A stretch of 61,517 nucleotides of DNA from assembly GCA_903875215.1 (NCBI GenBank), contig CAIQVH010000023.1, forward strand, positions 1 to 61,517. Reading direction: 5' to 3'. Position 1 is the first letter of the stretch, and each line of letters opens with the position of its first letter. The notes under the pieces are model-generated. The model worked only from the letters and a program-made list of their open reading frames with translations. It made no database searches and had not been told where the DNA came from. The DNA is from an uncultured Anaerolineae bacterium (GTDB taxonomy: Bacteria > Chloroflexota > Anaerolineae > Anaerolineales > Villigracilaceae). Shown one piece after another: positions 50,701 to 57,657 of this stretch. A program made the position numbers and the translations under genes.

Positions 50701-51395
50701 CCTTCATTCCTGAAAAACTTCCCACCCCGCCCAATTGGGATCTGGCTGCGCGCTGGCGCACCGCGAGGCAGGTGGGCGGTGACTTTTACGATGTCTTTGA
50801 ACTGCCGGATGGGAAACTCGGTCTGTTCATAGCCGATGTGGCCGATAAGGGTGTACCGGCCGCCATGTTCATGGCCCTGACCCGCACACTGATGCGCGCT
50901 GCCGTCCTGATCACGGATTCACCGGCCGGGGCGTTGCGCCAGGTGAACGAATTGCTCTATCCCGATGCCCAGCAGGGCATGTTCGTCACAGCCGTCTATG
51001 GCGTTCTCGACCCCGCCACGGGCCGCTTCACCTACGCCAATGCCGGGCATAATCCGCCGCTGCTGGTGCGCTTGGCTGAGCCAGAACAGATCGAACGCCT
51101 GACGCGTACCGGAGTGGCGCTCGGAGTGGATCTGGGCCTGGCACGCAGCGAACGCAGCCTGGAGCTGGCTCATGGGGATGTGCTTCTCTTTTATACCGAT
51201 GGGATTACCGAGGCATTCTCTGGCAGCGAGGAGATATTCGGCGAAGAACGCTTGCAAGCGCTGCTGACCGCCCAGCCCCCGGCTGCCTCTGCCGCCGAGA
51301 TTCTTTCGGCGGTGGATGAAGCTGTCGTGCATTTTATTGGCGCAGCCCCGGTCGCCGATGACATTACCCTGATCGTGATCAAGCGGGCGGCCTGA
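47733..51395 (+). CDS. RsbW-type kinase / multi-GAF / SpoIIE-type PP2C phosphatase fusion
   Basis: A 1220-residue protein. Residues 1-135 are an anti-sigma-factor-kinase HATPase: N box ACSNIIEHAY, HDQGKRFDP with Asp78, and GGLGLFFMRKLMDEV. About five GAF-type sensory domains follow (approximately 160-960), e.g. FKYYYVGIFTLEAGQQVLTF and VPLTFNGQVIGLLDVQSDQL. The C-terminal 240 residues are a RsbU/SpoIIE PP2C domain (ARQIQQTFIPEKLPTPPNWD, GGDFYDVFELPDGKL, DVADKGVPAAMFMALTR, FYTDGITEAFSG, ADDITLIVI). The frame is open from 47658; the ATG at 47733 matches the start of the kinase domain. Kinase and phosphatase for the STAS protein would be one chain. Confidence 0.9.
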   Translation: MPTRLFAAQFENLDPIREFAGEVARQAGMEAKDIYNLQLAVDEACSNIIEHAYEGIPDGQIEVNLLVSRAAFKVILHDQGKRFDPDSIAEPDVEAALEDRAIGGLGLFFMRKLMDEVHFEWHPGRGNTLIMVKWRRRAPQPARPSKPGYPDIFNLGEQILAAPTLGAQRDLILETAGRLVPGELILWLNPAYFHLPDWVERVFLPGPPEVLMELAYAQGRTLRRQVEGVVSVAIPLRHEETGLGVLFFRRGNGERFSRRESNFMQGLARVASIALLAWHRLNVERWRIGQLGLVRTVSAQIANEADIDELAHRVTRLIQKTFKYYYVGIFTLEAGQQVLTFRSSSGGATRRKGRIKVVAFDVAMGQGLVGEAAQNGQEILANDVRQEPRYRELDVLPETRSEAVIPLKIDERVVGVLDVQSDALDAFHPYDLLVLRALAGSVAVAVEGANLYGSLRRQANQLRVVGEVSKQITSILNLRELMQEVAELITSRFGFPYVHLFTVHHNRRQIHYEAGSGARSEALEGYMIDLDEPEGVLPWVARTGLTLLANNVEAEPHYRPSPLPPANTRSELTVPLTFNGQVIGLLDVQSDQLNAFNEQDRLIFETLGDSIAAAIRNADLYRSEQWRRQVADSLREVAVLLSANASLDQVLDAILTELERNLPSDVSAVWLLDEENLYCAAVHGARAADLERARDQFAEANTMLAAALLSRQPFIRRRTDLKGPSALAAGFDSDHSAIAVPLRIGDQSVGILTLAHHTPGRYGHEARAMTTTFASYAAVAIENARLFDSAQEQAYASAALLQVAQAVVSLSDLEDILSTIVRIMPILVGVERTAIYLWDAQTAQLRPSQSYGLPESAWSSVWRPLLWNEFPLLTAACETGQMALCAEAHRGPESWLQIQPSLPSEVDELIHSEERLLIALPLMVKGELFGVLLVEEAMGGRRFRARRLEILHGIAQQVALSIQNDLFQHEMVARERLETEVQLARQIQQTFIPEKLPTPPNWDLAARWRTARQVGGDFYDVFELPDGKLGLFIADVADKGVPAAMFMALTRTLMRAAVLITDSPAGALRQVNELLYPDAQQGMFVTAVYGVLDPATGRFTYANAGHNPPLLVRLAEPEQIERLTRTGVALGVDLGLARSERSLELAHGDVLLFYTDGITEAFSGSEEIFGEERLQALLTAQPPAASAAEILSAVDEAVVHFIGAAPVADDITLIVIKRAA

Positions 51396-51410
51396 TTCGT
51401 CCCCCCGATA

Positions 51411-51447
51411 AAAACTCTCCGCTTGCAGCTGGCAGGCGGAGAGTTTT
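51411..51447. terminator. Bidirectional terminator between RsbW/U fusion and greA
   Basis: AAAACTCTCCGC (51411-51422) pairs perfectly with GCGGAGAGTTTT (51436-51447); loop of 13. T4 on both sides. Confidence 0.8.
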
Positions 51448-51451
51448 GAAT

Positions 51452-51916
51452 TTATTCGATCTTGAGAATTTTCAGGCGCAGCGAGCCGCCCGGGGTTTGG
51501 GCCTCCACCGTGTCACCGACACGGTGATCCATCAGCGCCCGGCCAATGGGCGATTCGTTGGAGATTTTCCCGTTGCGCGGGTCGGCTTCCTTCGCGCCGA
51601 CGATGTAATAACGTTCCGGCTCGAACTCGTCTTCTTGTACGGTGACCGTCACTCCCACGCCCACCTTGTCTTTTGAAACATCGCCTTCGACGATCTGCGC
51701 CACGGACAGGATGTAATCCAGTTCCTGGATGCGGCCTTCGAGGAAGGCCTGGTCTTCTTTGGCTTTGTGGTAATCGGCATTTTCAGAGAGATCGCCCATC
51801 TGAATGGCATCGCGCAGGCGCCGGGCCAGGGCTTCGCGCTGCGGGCCTTTCAGGTCGGTCAGTTCTTTTTGCAAGGATTCTGCGCCTTCGGCGGTCAGGT
51901 ATATTTGTTCGGGCAT
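51452..51916 (-). CDS. greA: Transcription elongation factor GreA
   Basis: A 154-residue GreA of normal length. The N-terminal coiled coil carries the acidic tip (ARRLRDAIQMGDLSENADYH, Asp and Glu of DLSEN). The C-terminal FKBP-like domain has SNESPIGRALMDHRVGDTVE. It rescues backtracked RNA polymerase by stimulating transcript cleavage. ATG preceded by AGGAGG. Single gene, convergent with the Rsb-type gene. Confidence 0.97.
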   Translation of the reverse strand: MPEQIYLTAEGAESLQKELTDLKGPQREALARRLRDAIQMGDLSENADYHKAKEDQAFLEGRIQELDYILSVAQIVEGDVSKDKVGVGVTVTVQEDEFEPERYYIVGAKEADPRNGKISNESPIGRALMDHRVGDTVEAQTPGGSLRLKILKIE

Positions 51917-52081
51917 AACGGCCTCCTGGGTTGAGAATTAAACTTGAATCATGGATAAGTGACCGAGGCTGTGTCGCGCTCCTGCTACTGGGAGCAAGTG
52001 AAAAAGGAGTACCATGGTCGCGCGGGTCGTATCCTTTGATTCCAATCAGGGTGGTGTATGTACATAAGGTGATCGCCTTTA

Positions 52082-52260
52082 TTATTTCGTTGACGAACAA
52101 TTGCGCGGCGTCATTGCGGCGGTGGCGATCAGCCTGTTGGGGTGGGTAAGGTGGGCGGCGAGGCCGCTGTACAGGCCAAGGTTGGCGCCCACATCGACGA
52201 TCGAAGTTTGCCTGCCAACCGCGGAGGGTCTTGCCCCGGCCATCATTTCTCTGCCTAAGG
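52082..52260 (-). pseudogene. Relic of an FkbM-type SAM methyltransferase
   Basis: In the 349-nt gap between greA and dgt, a minus-strand frame encodes SIVDVGANLGLYSGLAAHL, a very close match to the SAM-binding motif I of FkbM-family methyltransferases (VDVGANxGxYS). It is followed by only about 27 more residues and preceded by unrelated sequence that runs into dgt. It looks like a truncated remnant. The rest of the gap (51917-52080) holds the greA ribosome-binding site and nothing else recognised. Confidence 0.4.
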
Positions 52261-52265
52261 ATTTT

Positions 52266-53417
52266 TCAGGGCTTGAAGACTGGATCAAACAACCGTTGGT
52301 GTTCCTCGACTGCAAAACGGTCTGTCATTCCGGCGATGTAATCGCAGGTGGTGCGTTCCAGGCCGTGCAGGCTGATCAGTTTCTGGTAGGCCGTCGGCAG
52401 GATGGCGGGTTCCTGGCGGTAGGCATTGAACAGGCTGCTGATGATTTGATCGGCTTTGACCTGCATGCGCATCACCCGGTAGTGGCGGTAGAGCTGCTGG
52501 TAGAGGAAGTCTTTCAGCTCGCGGTTGCGGCGGCGCATGTCATCGCTGAAGCCGATGACGTTGTAGCCCAGTTTTTGCAAATCCTGGGCGGTTTTGGCGC
52601 TGCTTTCTTTGAGTCGCTGGTCGGTGGCGCTGACCATGTCGGTGACGAGCAGCCCGACCAGGTGGCGAATCATGCGGTGGCGTTCCATGTCATCGAGGCC
52701 CGGGCCGCGCCAGTTATAGGTTTCTTTCAGCATTTCCCATAGGGCGATGCCCTCCAGCATCTGCGGGGTGAGCAGGCCGGAGCGCAGTCCGTCATCCAGG
52801 TCGTGGGTGGTGTAGGCCAGTTCGTCGGCCACGTTGGTGATCTGGGTTTCGAGGTTCCCGCGCAGTTCGGGGCTGAAATCGCGCGCGTCAGAGATGTCGT
52901 ATTCCGATTCATGCTTGACGATCCCCTCGCGCACTTCCCAGGTCAGGTTCAGGCCGGGGAATTCCGGGTAGCGTTGTTCCAGCTCGGTGACGATGCGGAA
53001 GGATTGCTTGTTGTGGTCGAAGCCGCCGAAGTCCTGCATCAGCCGGTTGAGTGTCACTTCGCCCGAATGGCCGAAGGGCGAATGTCCCAGGTCATGGGCC
53101 AGGCAGATGGCTTCCACCAGGTCTTCATTCCCGCCCAGCGCGCGGGCCAGGGTGCGGCCAATTTGCGCCACCTCGAGGGTGTGCGTCAGCCGGGTGCGAA
53201 AATAATCGCCTTCGTAATTGATAAAGACCTGGGTTTTATATTCCAGCCGGCGGAAGGCCGTGGTGTGCAGGATGCGGTCGCGGTCGCGTTGGAACGGTGT
53301 GCGGTATTCCGGTTCTCCGTCCAGATAGGCGCGGCCCCGGGTCTGGCGGCTGCGCATTCCGTATGGCGCCAGCGCCCTGTCTTCCAATTCTTCGAGCATC
53401 AGTCGATCGAAGTACAT
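52266..53417 (-). CDS. dgt: Deoxyguanosinetriphosphate triphosphohydrolase-like protein
   Basis: A 383-residue HD-domain dNTPase starting MYFDRLMLEELEDRALAPYG at an ATG with AAGGTG (the open frame extends upstream into the tRNA). EYRTPFQRDRDRILHTTAFR and RLEYKTQVF are characteristic. The metal ligands are in RLTHTLEVAQIGRT and CLAHDLGHSPFGHSG. It hydrolyses dNTPs to deoxynucleosides and triphosphate. Two-metal HD motif complete. Preceded by the tRNA-Leu and its terminator. Confidence 0.92.
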   Translation of the reverse strand: MYFDRLMLEELEDRALAPYGMRSRQTRGRAYLDGEPEYRTPFQRDRDRILHTTAFRRLEYKTQVFINYEGDYFRTRLTHTLEVAQIGRTLARALGGNEDLVEAICLAHDLGHSPFGHSGEVTLNRLMQDFGGFDHNKQSFRIVTELEQRYPEFPGLNLTWEVREGIVKHESEYDISDARDFSPELRGNLETQITNVADELAYTTHDLDDGLRSGLLTPQMLEGIALWEMLKETYNWRGPGLDDMERHRMIRHLVGLLVTDMVSATDQRLKESSAKTAQDLQKLGYNVIGFSDDMRRRNRELKDFLYQQLYRHYRVMRMQVKADQIISSLFNAYRQEPAILPTAYQKLISLHGLERTTCDYIAGMTDRFAVEEHQRLFDPVFKP

Positions 53418-53435
53418 TTGGCACCTTTTCCGATG

Positions 53436-53471
53436 AAAAAGACCTCCGAGTTCATGGAGACCTCGGAGGTC
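53436..53471 (-). terminator. Terminator of tRNA-Leu
   Basis: On the minus strand: stem GACCTCCGAG / CTCGGAGGTC (53441-53450 with 53462-53471), then TTTTT. It separates the tRNA from dgt. Confidence 0.85.
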
Positions 53472-53480
53472 TCGGTATTG

Positions 53481-53564
53481 TGGGGCGAGTGGGGGTCGAA
53501 CCCACACGGTGTCTCCACCGACAGATTTTAAGTCTGTTGCGTCTGCCGATTCCGCCATCGCCCC
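53481..53564 (-). tRNA. trnL: tRNA-Leu (anticodon TAA)
   Basis: 84 nt on the minus strand with the long variable arm of tRNA-Leu. Acceptor GGGGCGA (53564-53558) pairs with TCGCCCC (53488-53482); discriminator A. Anticodon stem ACAGA/TCTGT around CTTAAAA gives anticodon TAA. T arm GTGGGTTCGACCCCCAC. CCA not encoded. Confidence 0.95.
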
Positions 53565-53680
53565 GGGAACAACCAAAACATCCCGTGCAGCCCGATTCTA
53601 CCCGCCTTTTTGTGATACGGTAAGGGTATTCCCCCGCCTGGGCAGGGTATAATCGCCACCATTCTCAGCGAGACCGCCGC

Positions 53681-54469
53681 ATGCTCACCCGCCTACGCAC
53701 TTCCTTGGGCTTCACCCGCCATTCCTACACCCTGCTCAGTGTTTTTCTGCTGGTTTGCCTGCTGATCGTCTACATCTGGTGGCCGCTGGCGCTCGAATAC
53801 TGGCGGCTGTTCGAACAGTATTCCAGCCTGGGCTATGCCTGGTACCAACTGTTCGACTGGCTGCTATTCGGCCTCTTTGCCTTCATGTCCCTGACCATCA
53901 TGGCCCGCGCCGATCTCAAAACCGATGGCCTGATCGTCTTCGTCGGCGTGTTTGGCGGGTTGGCCATTGAAAGCTGGGGCACCCAGACCAATCTCTGGCA
54001 TTACTACACTGCCGAACGTCCGCCGCTCTGGATCATTCCTGCCTGGCCGATTGCCAGCCTGAGCATTGACCGCATTACCCGTTTCCTGCGCTGGTTGACC
54101 GTTACATGGCCCGCTGCGATCTTTCGACCACTTTACTGGGGCATCTTCCTGGCATTTTACAGCCTGATGCTCGGCTACATCGCCCCCACCTTCGACAAAT
54201 CCTACACCCTGCTGGCGTTGCTGATCTGCGCCTTGATGATTCTGACCCCCATCGACCATCGCCAGGCGCTGCTCACCTTCCTTGCCGGGTCTGCCCTGGG
54301 CTACTTCCTCGAGCGCTGGGGCACCACCCGCCAATGTTGGATGTACTACACCAACGAAACTCCGCCACTTTTCGCCGTTCTGGCGCACGGCATGGCCGCC
54401 GTCGCCTTCTGGCGCACTGGCTTGCTGGTGCGCAAAACCTGGGAGCGCCTCACACATGGCAAAACTTAA
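53681..54469 (+). CDS. Membrane protein with internal duplication
   Basis: A 262-residue integral membrane protein with about seven hydrophobic helices. Two halves each carry a WGT-W-YY-PP motif: ESWGTQTNLWHYYTAERPP (about 97-115) and ERWGTTRQCWMYYTNETPP (about 212-230), each followed by a hydrophobic helix. This suggests an internal repeat and perhaps a pseudo-twofold structure. Family not recognised. A TATAAT at 53648-53653 is a likely -10 box. It overlaps the downstream Smr gene by 14 nt. Confidence 0.65.
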   Translation: MLTRLRTSLGFTRHSYTLLSVFLLVCLLIVYIWWPLALEYWRLFEQYSSLGYAWYQLFDWLLFGLFAFMSLTIMARADLKTDGLIVFVGVFGGLAIESWGTQTNLWHYYTAERPPLWIIPAWPIASLSIDRITRFLRWLTVTWPAAIFRPLYWGIFLAFYSLMLGYIAPTFDKSYTLLALLICALMILTPIDHRQALLTFLAGSALGYFLERWGTTRQCWMYYTNETPPLFAVLAHGMAAVAFWRTGLLVRKTWERLTHGKT

Positions 54470-54710
54470 ACTCGACCTGCATGACATCTACAACCGCGGC
54501 GACCAGATCGAAGCTGAATTGAATCGCATTGTACAGGAAGCGCTGGAGCGCAAGATTGAGCTGGTCGAAATCATCCCCGGCAAGGGCAGCGGCCAGCTCA
54601 AGAAAACCGTGCTGCGCTTTCTTAACCAGGGGCATATCCGCCAGCTCTACCACCGTCTCGAAAAAGATGACAAAAATTTTGGGAGGATTTTCATCCACTT
54701 CAAACATTAA
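54456..54710 (+). CDS. Stand-alone Smr-domain protein
   Basis: An 84-residue protein that is just a small MutS-related (Smr) domain: LKLDLHDIYNRGDQIEAELN with the LDLH motif, and EIIPGKGSGQLKKTVLRFL, where GKGSG stands in the usual HGxGxG position. Smr domains have nuclease or RNA-binding activity. ATG at 54456, inside the preceding membrane protein gene, so translation may be coupled. Confidence 0.85.
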   Translation: MAKLKLDLHDIYNRGDQIEAELNRIVQEALERKIELVEIIPGKGSGQLKKTVLRFLNQGHIRQLYHRLEKDDKNFGRIFIHFKH

Positions 54711-54714
54711 ACAA

Positions 54715-54741
54715 CCGGGGCGGCCCAGCGGGCCGCCCCGG
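54715..54741. terminator. Hairpin between the Smr and M20 fusion genes
   Basis: A 12-bp stem CCGGGGCGGCCC / GGGCCGCCCCGG with a 3-base loop AGC, located between convergent stops (54710 and 54746). Short T-rich sequence (ATTCATTT) on the plus side only. Confidence 0.7.
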
Positions 54742-54745
54742 CGAT

Positions 54746-57556
54746 TCATTTCCAAAGGATTGCCAGTTCGTTCAAACAATTGTAATACGGCAAAATACTG
54801 GGGATGAAGTGCTGCTCGTTCTTGGCATGCGGCCCAATGCCAGATTGACCCCAGACGACGGCCTGGCCGCCGGGCGCGAAGCGCGCACTCGTGCCGGGCA
54901 GTTTCCGGCCAATTTTGGGCGCTTCTCCCCCCGCCGCCGTTTTGACCGCTGCGATCAACGCCTGCAAGGCTGGATTGTGCGGGTCGCAGGCTACGCCATT
55001 TTCCATCACCGAGAAGCGGGCTTCCAGGCCGTTGGCAGCACAGTAGGCTTCCACGTCGGTTTTCAGCGCCGAGCTGTCATCCTGCGGGATGGGGCGAATT
55101 TCCACCCCGAGAATCCCTTCCGCTGCGGTGACGTTGTACACGCCGGGTGTGCCGACGTTGATGAACGGGAATTTGGCCTGCGATTGCCAGCCATCCGACG
55201 CTTTCAGCGTCAGATGCCGCGAAAAGATATCGTTCAGGGCGGCGCGGGCGGTAATCAGTTTCTCGCTCAGGTCAGCGGCGCCGGCCACGCCGGAATGGCC
55301 TTTCACGCCGCGGGCAATCACGTCGAAGCGCAAGACACCGCGGTTTTCAATGCAGATTTCGCCGAAGAGTTCGTTGCCTTTTTCTCCGGTGCGTTCGCCG
55401 GCGATGAACAATTGCGGTGTATATCCGCCCTCCTGCCGCAGAATATCCAGCACGAAGGGAGTGCCCATGGCCTCGGATTCGCCGTTTTCCTCGTTGCCGA
55501 CCAGGAGCAGGGCCAGGTTCGGGGCAGGGCGTCCGCGCTTGAGCGCGTCTTTCATCCAGACCAGGTAGGTGGCGACGACGGTTTTCATGTCGGCGGCGCC
55601 GCGGCCCAAGAGATAATCGCCTTCGATGCGCGGGATGAACTGGCTGTCATCAGGTTCCGGTTCGACGACGTCGAAGTGCCCGGTCAGCAGGATCGAGCCG
55701 GGCTTGGAGTTGGGGAAGGTGGCAAAGACGGCCGGGTATTTTCCGTCGAAGTAGCGCACTTCCAGGCCGTGACCGCGCAAATAATCGTGGATGAAGGTTC
55801 CGGCGCGGTGGACTTCGTCGAGGCGTTCGTTGGGGCAGGCGGTGACGCTGGGGATGCGGATCAGGTGCTGGGCCAGGTCGAGGATTTCGGTGCTTTTATC
55901 GGGGTAGGAGGTTTCCAGTGTGATACCCGATGCGGCGCGGAAGCGCACGGGCAGGCTGGAGTCGCTGCGCGCGTCTTCGCGGGCATGTTGGAGCAGTTCT
56001 CCCAGTTTTTCCGAGTCGCCGTTGAGCTGGGCGGCTTTGGCGGCGATTTTTTCCACGTCGGCGCGCACCCGGTATTCGCGTTCGAGGGCGATTTCGCGCA
56101 GGACTGTGGCGGGGACTTCATCGTTTTCGCCCAGTTCGAGGCGCAGGCGGGCGCGCAGGCGTTCGGCGGTGTTGGGGCCGCCGTTGGCCATTTCAACCAG
56201 CGGGGCCAGGTCGTCCCACAGGTTGAGGGCTTCGGCCAGCGGTTGCAGTTCGTTGAGTGTCCATTTCAGAAAGTCGCGCATGTTGATCGGTTTGCCGGTC
56301 AGTGGGTTTTCGATGTCGGCGCGCAGGCCGTGGCGGGCGGCCTGTTGTTCGTTGAGGCGGGCGCGGGGGATGTCTTCGCGGTCGTAGCGGAAGGCGCGGG
56401 CGAAGATGGGGTCGGCGTAGAAGCGCAGCAGGAGCAGGTGTTTGAGCGTCAGGTTGGCGATATCCAGTTCGAGCGGGTTGCCGCCATCGTCGGTGCGGAC
56501 TTCGACGCGGCCCATGGGCAGGTTGATGCGCGCCATGAGGTTTTGTTTTTCGATTTGGCGGGCCATTTCTTCGGCTGGGGCGGCCTCTCCCATGGAGTAC
56601 AGGCCGCGGGTGTACAGCTCGGAGAGCTGGTCGCCGGTGGTGGAGATGAGCCGTTCGACAGGTTCGGCAAATGAGCGCGCGCGGACGGGTGTCCAGTTGT
56701 TGTTGCCAAAGCGGACGCCGCGCCGGATGAGATCGTAGGAGATGTTCAGGTAGTCGGTGTAGGAGCGGTACAGGTCGGGCAGGTCAATTTCGGGCGGGTT
56801 GGGGAAGGTCAGGTTGCGGACGGAGTCGTTTTCGGTCAGGACGACGACGGCGCGGCCGCCGCGTACCTGGGCCTGCATGGGGGTGCTGGCGCTGGTGGCG
56901 ATGAAAAGGCTGGAGAAGGCGCGCAACAGGCGGGCGGCGGTGATGTAGAACTCGGATTTGTAGTCGTCGAAATGTTTGTCGCCGCGTTCGGAGGCGGGCA
57001 GGTGCATGAAGTCCCAGGAGAGCAGGGTTTCGGGCAGCGAGAGGTTGATGTGGATGCCGGCAGTGGCCAGGGTATCGCCATACAGATCCACGCAGCGTTC
57101 GAGATAGCGGCGTTTGGCGATGCCCCAGTTGCCGGGAATGCTGTCGTGGCCGATGTTGGTCAGGAAGAGCAGGTTGCCATGCCAGTAAAACAGGCGTTCG
57201 TCAAATTTGGCTCCGGCGCGGGCCAGGGCGTTTATCATCACGGCTTCCATGATGCGGGCTTCGTAGGCGGCTCCGCGTGGTGAGAAGTAAGGCCGGGTGG
57301 CAAATTCCACCATCCAGTGGAAGACTTCCAGCTGCGAGAATTTTGCCAGCCAGGGCGGCAGACATTCGGCGCGCAGGTAATCTACGAAGGATTGTTCCGC
57401 CGGGCCGATTCCGACCGTGCGCAGTGGGCGGAATTGTTCGTCGAGCAGGTTCCATTCAAGTTCCATGCCGTTCAGTCCGCCCTGGGGGTGTTGTTTTTCG
57501 GCAGAGAGCACCGCGAGATGGTATTTTTCAGCGAAGGTTTTCGGGTCGAAGGTCAT
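54746..57556 (-). CDS. Fusion: glutamate-cysteine-ligase-like (GCS2-type) domain and M20 metallopeptidase
   Basis: A 936-residue two-part protein. Residues 1-540 resemble the GCS2/GshA carboxylate-amine ligase fold: GMELEWNLLDE (Glu32, Glu34), HWMVEFATRPYFSPRGAAYE, GIHINLSLPE, and RINLPMGRVEVRTDDGG. Residues 555-936 are a complete M20 peptidase/deacylase: LLTGHFDVVEP (His627, Asp629), GRGAADMKT (Asp656), GNEENGES (Glu689/Glu690), the GVKGHSGVAGAADL dimerisation-domain loop, and a final GIGPHAKNEQH. Both active sites look intact. It could make and trim, or recycle, a gamma-glutamyl or related amide. Substrate unknown. ATG at 57556; convergent with Smr. Confidence 0.85.
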   Translation of the reverse strand: MTFDPKTFAEKYHLAVLSAEKQHPQGGLNGMELEWNLLDEQFRPLRTVGIGPAEQSFVDYLRAECLPPWLAKFSQLEVFHWMVEFATRPYFSPRGAAYEARIMEAVMINALARAGAKFDERLFYWHGNLLFLTNIGHDSIPGNWGIAKRRYLERCVDLYGDTLATAGIHINLSLPETLLSWDFMHLPASERGDKHFDDYKSEFYITAARLLRAFSSLFIATSASTPMQAQVRGGRAVVVLTENDSVRNLTFPNPPEIDLPDLYRSYTDYLNISYDLIRRGVRFGNNNWTPVRARSFAEPVERLISTTGDQLSELYTRGLYSMGEAAPAEEMARQIEKQNLMARINLPMGRVEVRTDDGGNPLELDIANLTLKHLLLLRFYADPIFARAFRYDREDIPRARLNEQQAARHGLRADIENPLTGKPINMRDFLKWTLNELQPLAEALNLWDDLAPLVEMANGGPNTAERLRARLRLELGENDEVPATVLREIALEREYRVRADVEKIAAKAAQLNGDSEKLGELLQHAREDARSDSSLPVRFRAASGITLETSYPDKSTEILDLAQHLIRIPSVTACPNERLDEVHRAGTFIHDYLRGHGLEVRYFDGKYPAVFATFPNSKPGSILLTGHFDVVEPEPDDSQFIPRIEGDYLLGRGAADMKTVVATYLVWMKDALKRGRPAPNLALLLVGNEENGESEAMGTPFVLDILRQEGGYTPQLFIAGERTGEKGNELFGEICIENRGVLRFDVIARGVKGHSGVAGAADLSEKLITARAALNDIFSRHLTLKASDGWQSQAKFPFINVGTPGVYNVTAAEGILGVEIRPIPQDDSSALKTDVEAYCAANGLEARFSVMENGVACDPHNPALQALIAAVKTAAGGEAPKIGRKLPGTSARFAPGGQAVVWGQSGIGPHAKNEQHFIPSILPYYNCLNELAILWK

Positions 57557-57657
57557 AAGGGTTGGGTAGCCGATCGTGGGTTGAGAGGAAGGGGGCCAGG
57601 AGAGACCGGGGTTGGACAGTTTCTGCCGGTTTCTCCTGATTGACCAGGCTGTGTTTT

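Noticed and set aside
54809-56674. 621-codon plus-strand frame opposite the GCS2-M20 gene
   Set aside because: Gly/Val/Phe-rich shadow with no recognisable domain; the minus-strand gene has complete active-site motifs.
57586-57636. Hairpin-like GGAGAAACCGG / CCGGTCTCTCC in the aminotransferase-GCS2 gap
   Set aside because: One mismatch, a long loop and no T run; too weak to call a terminator.
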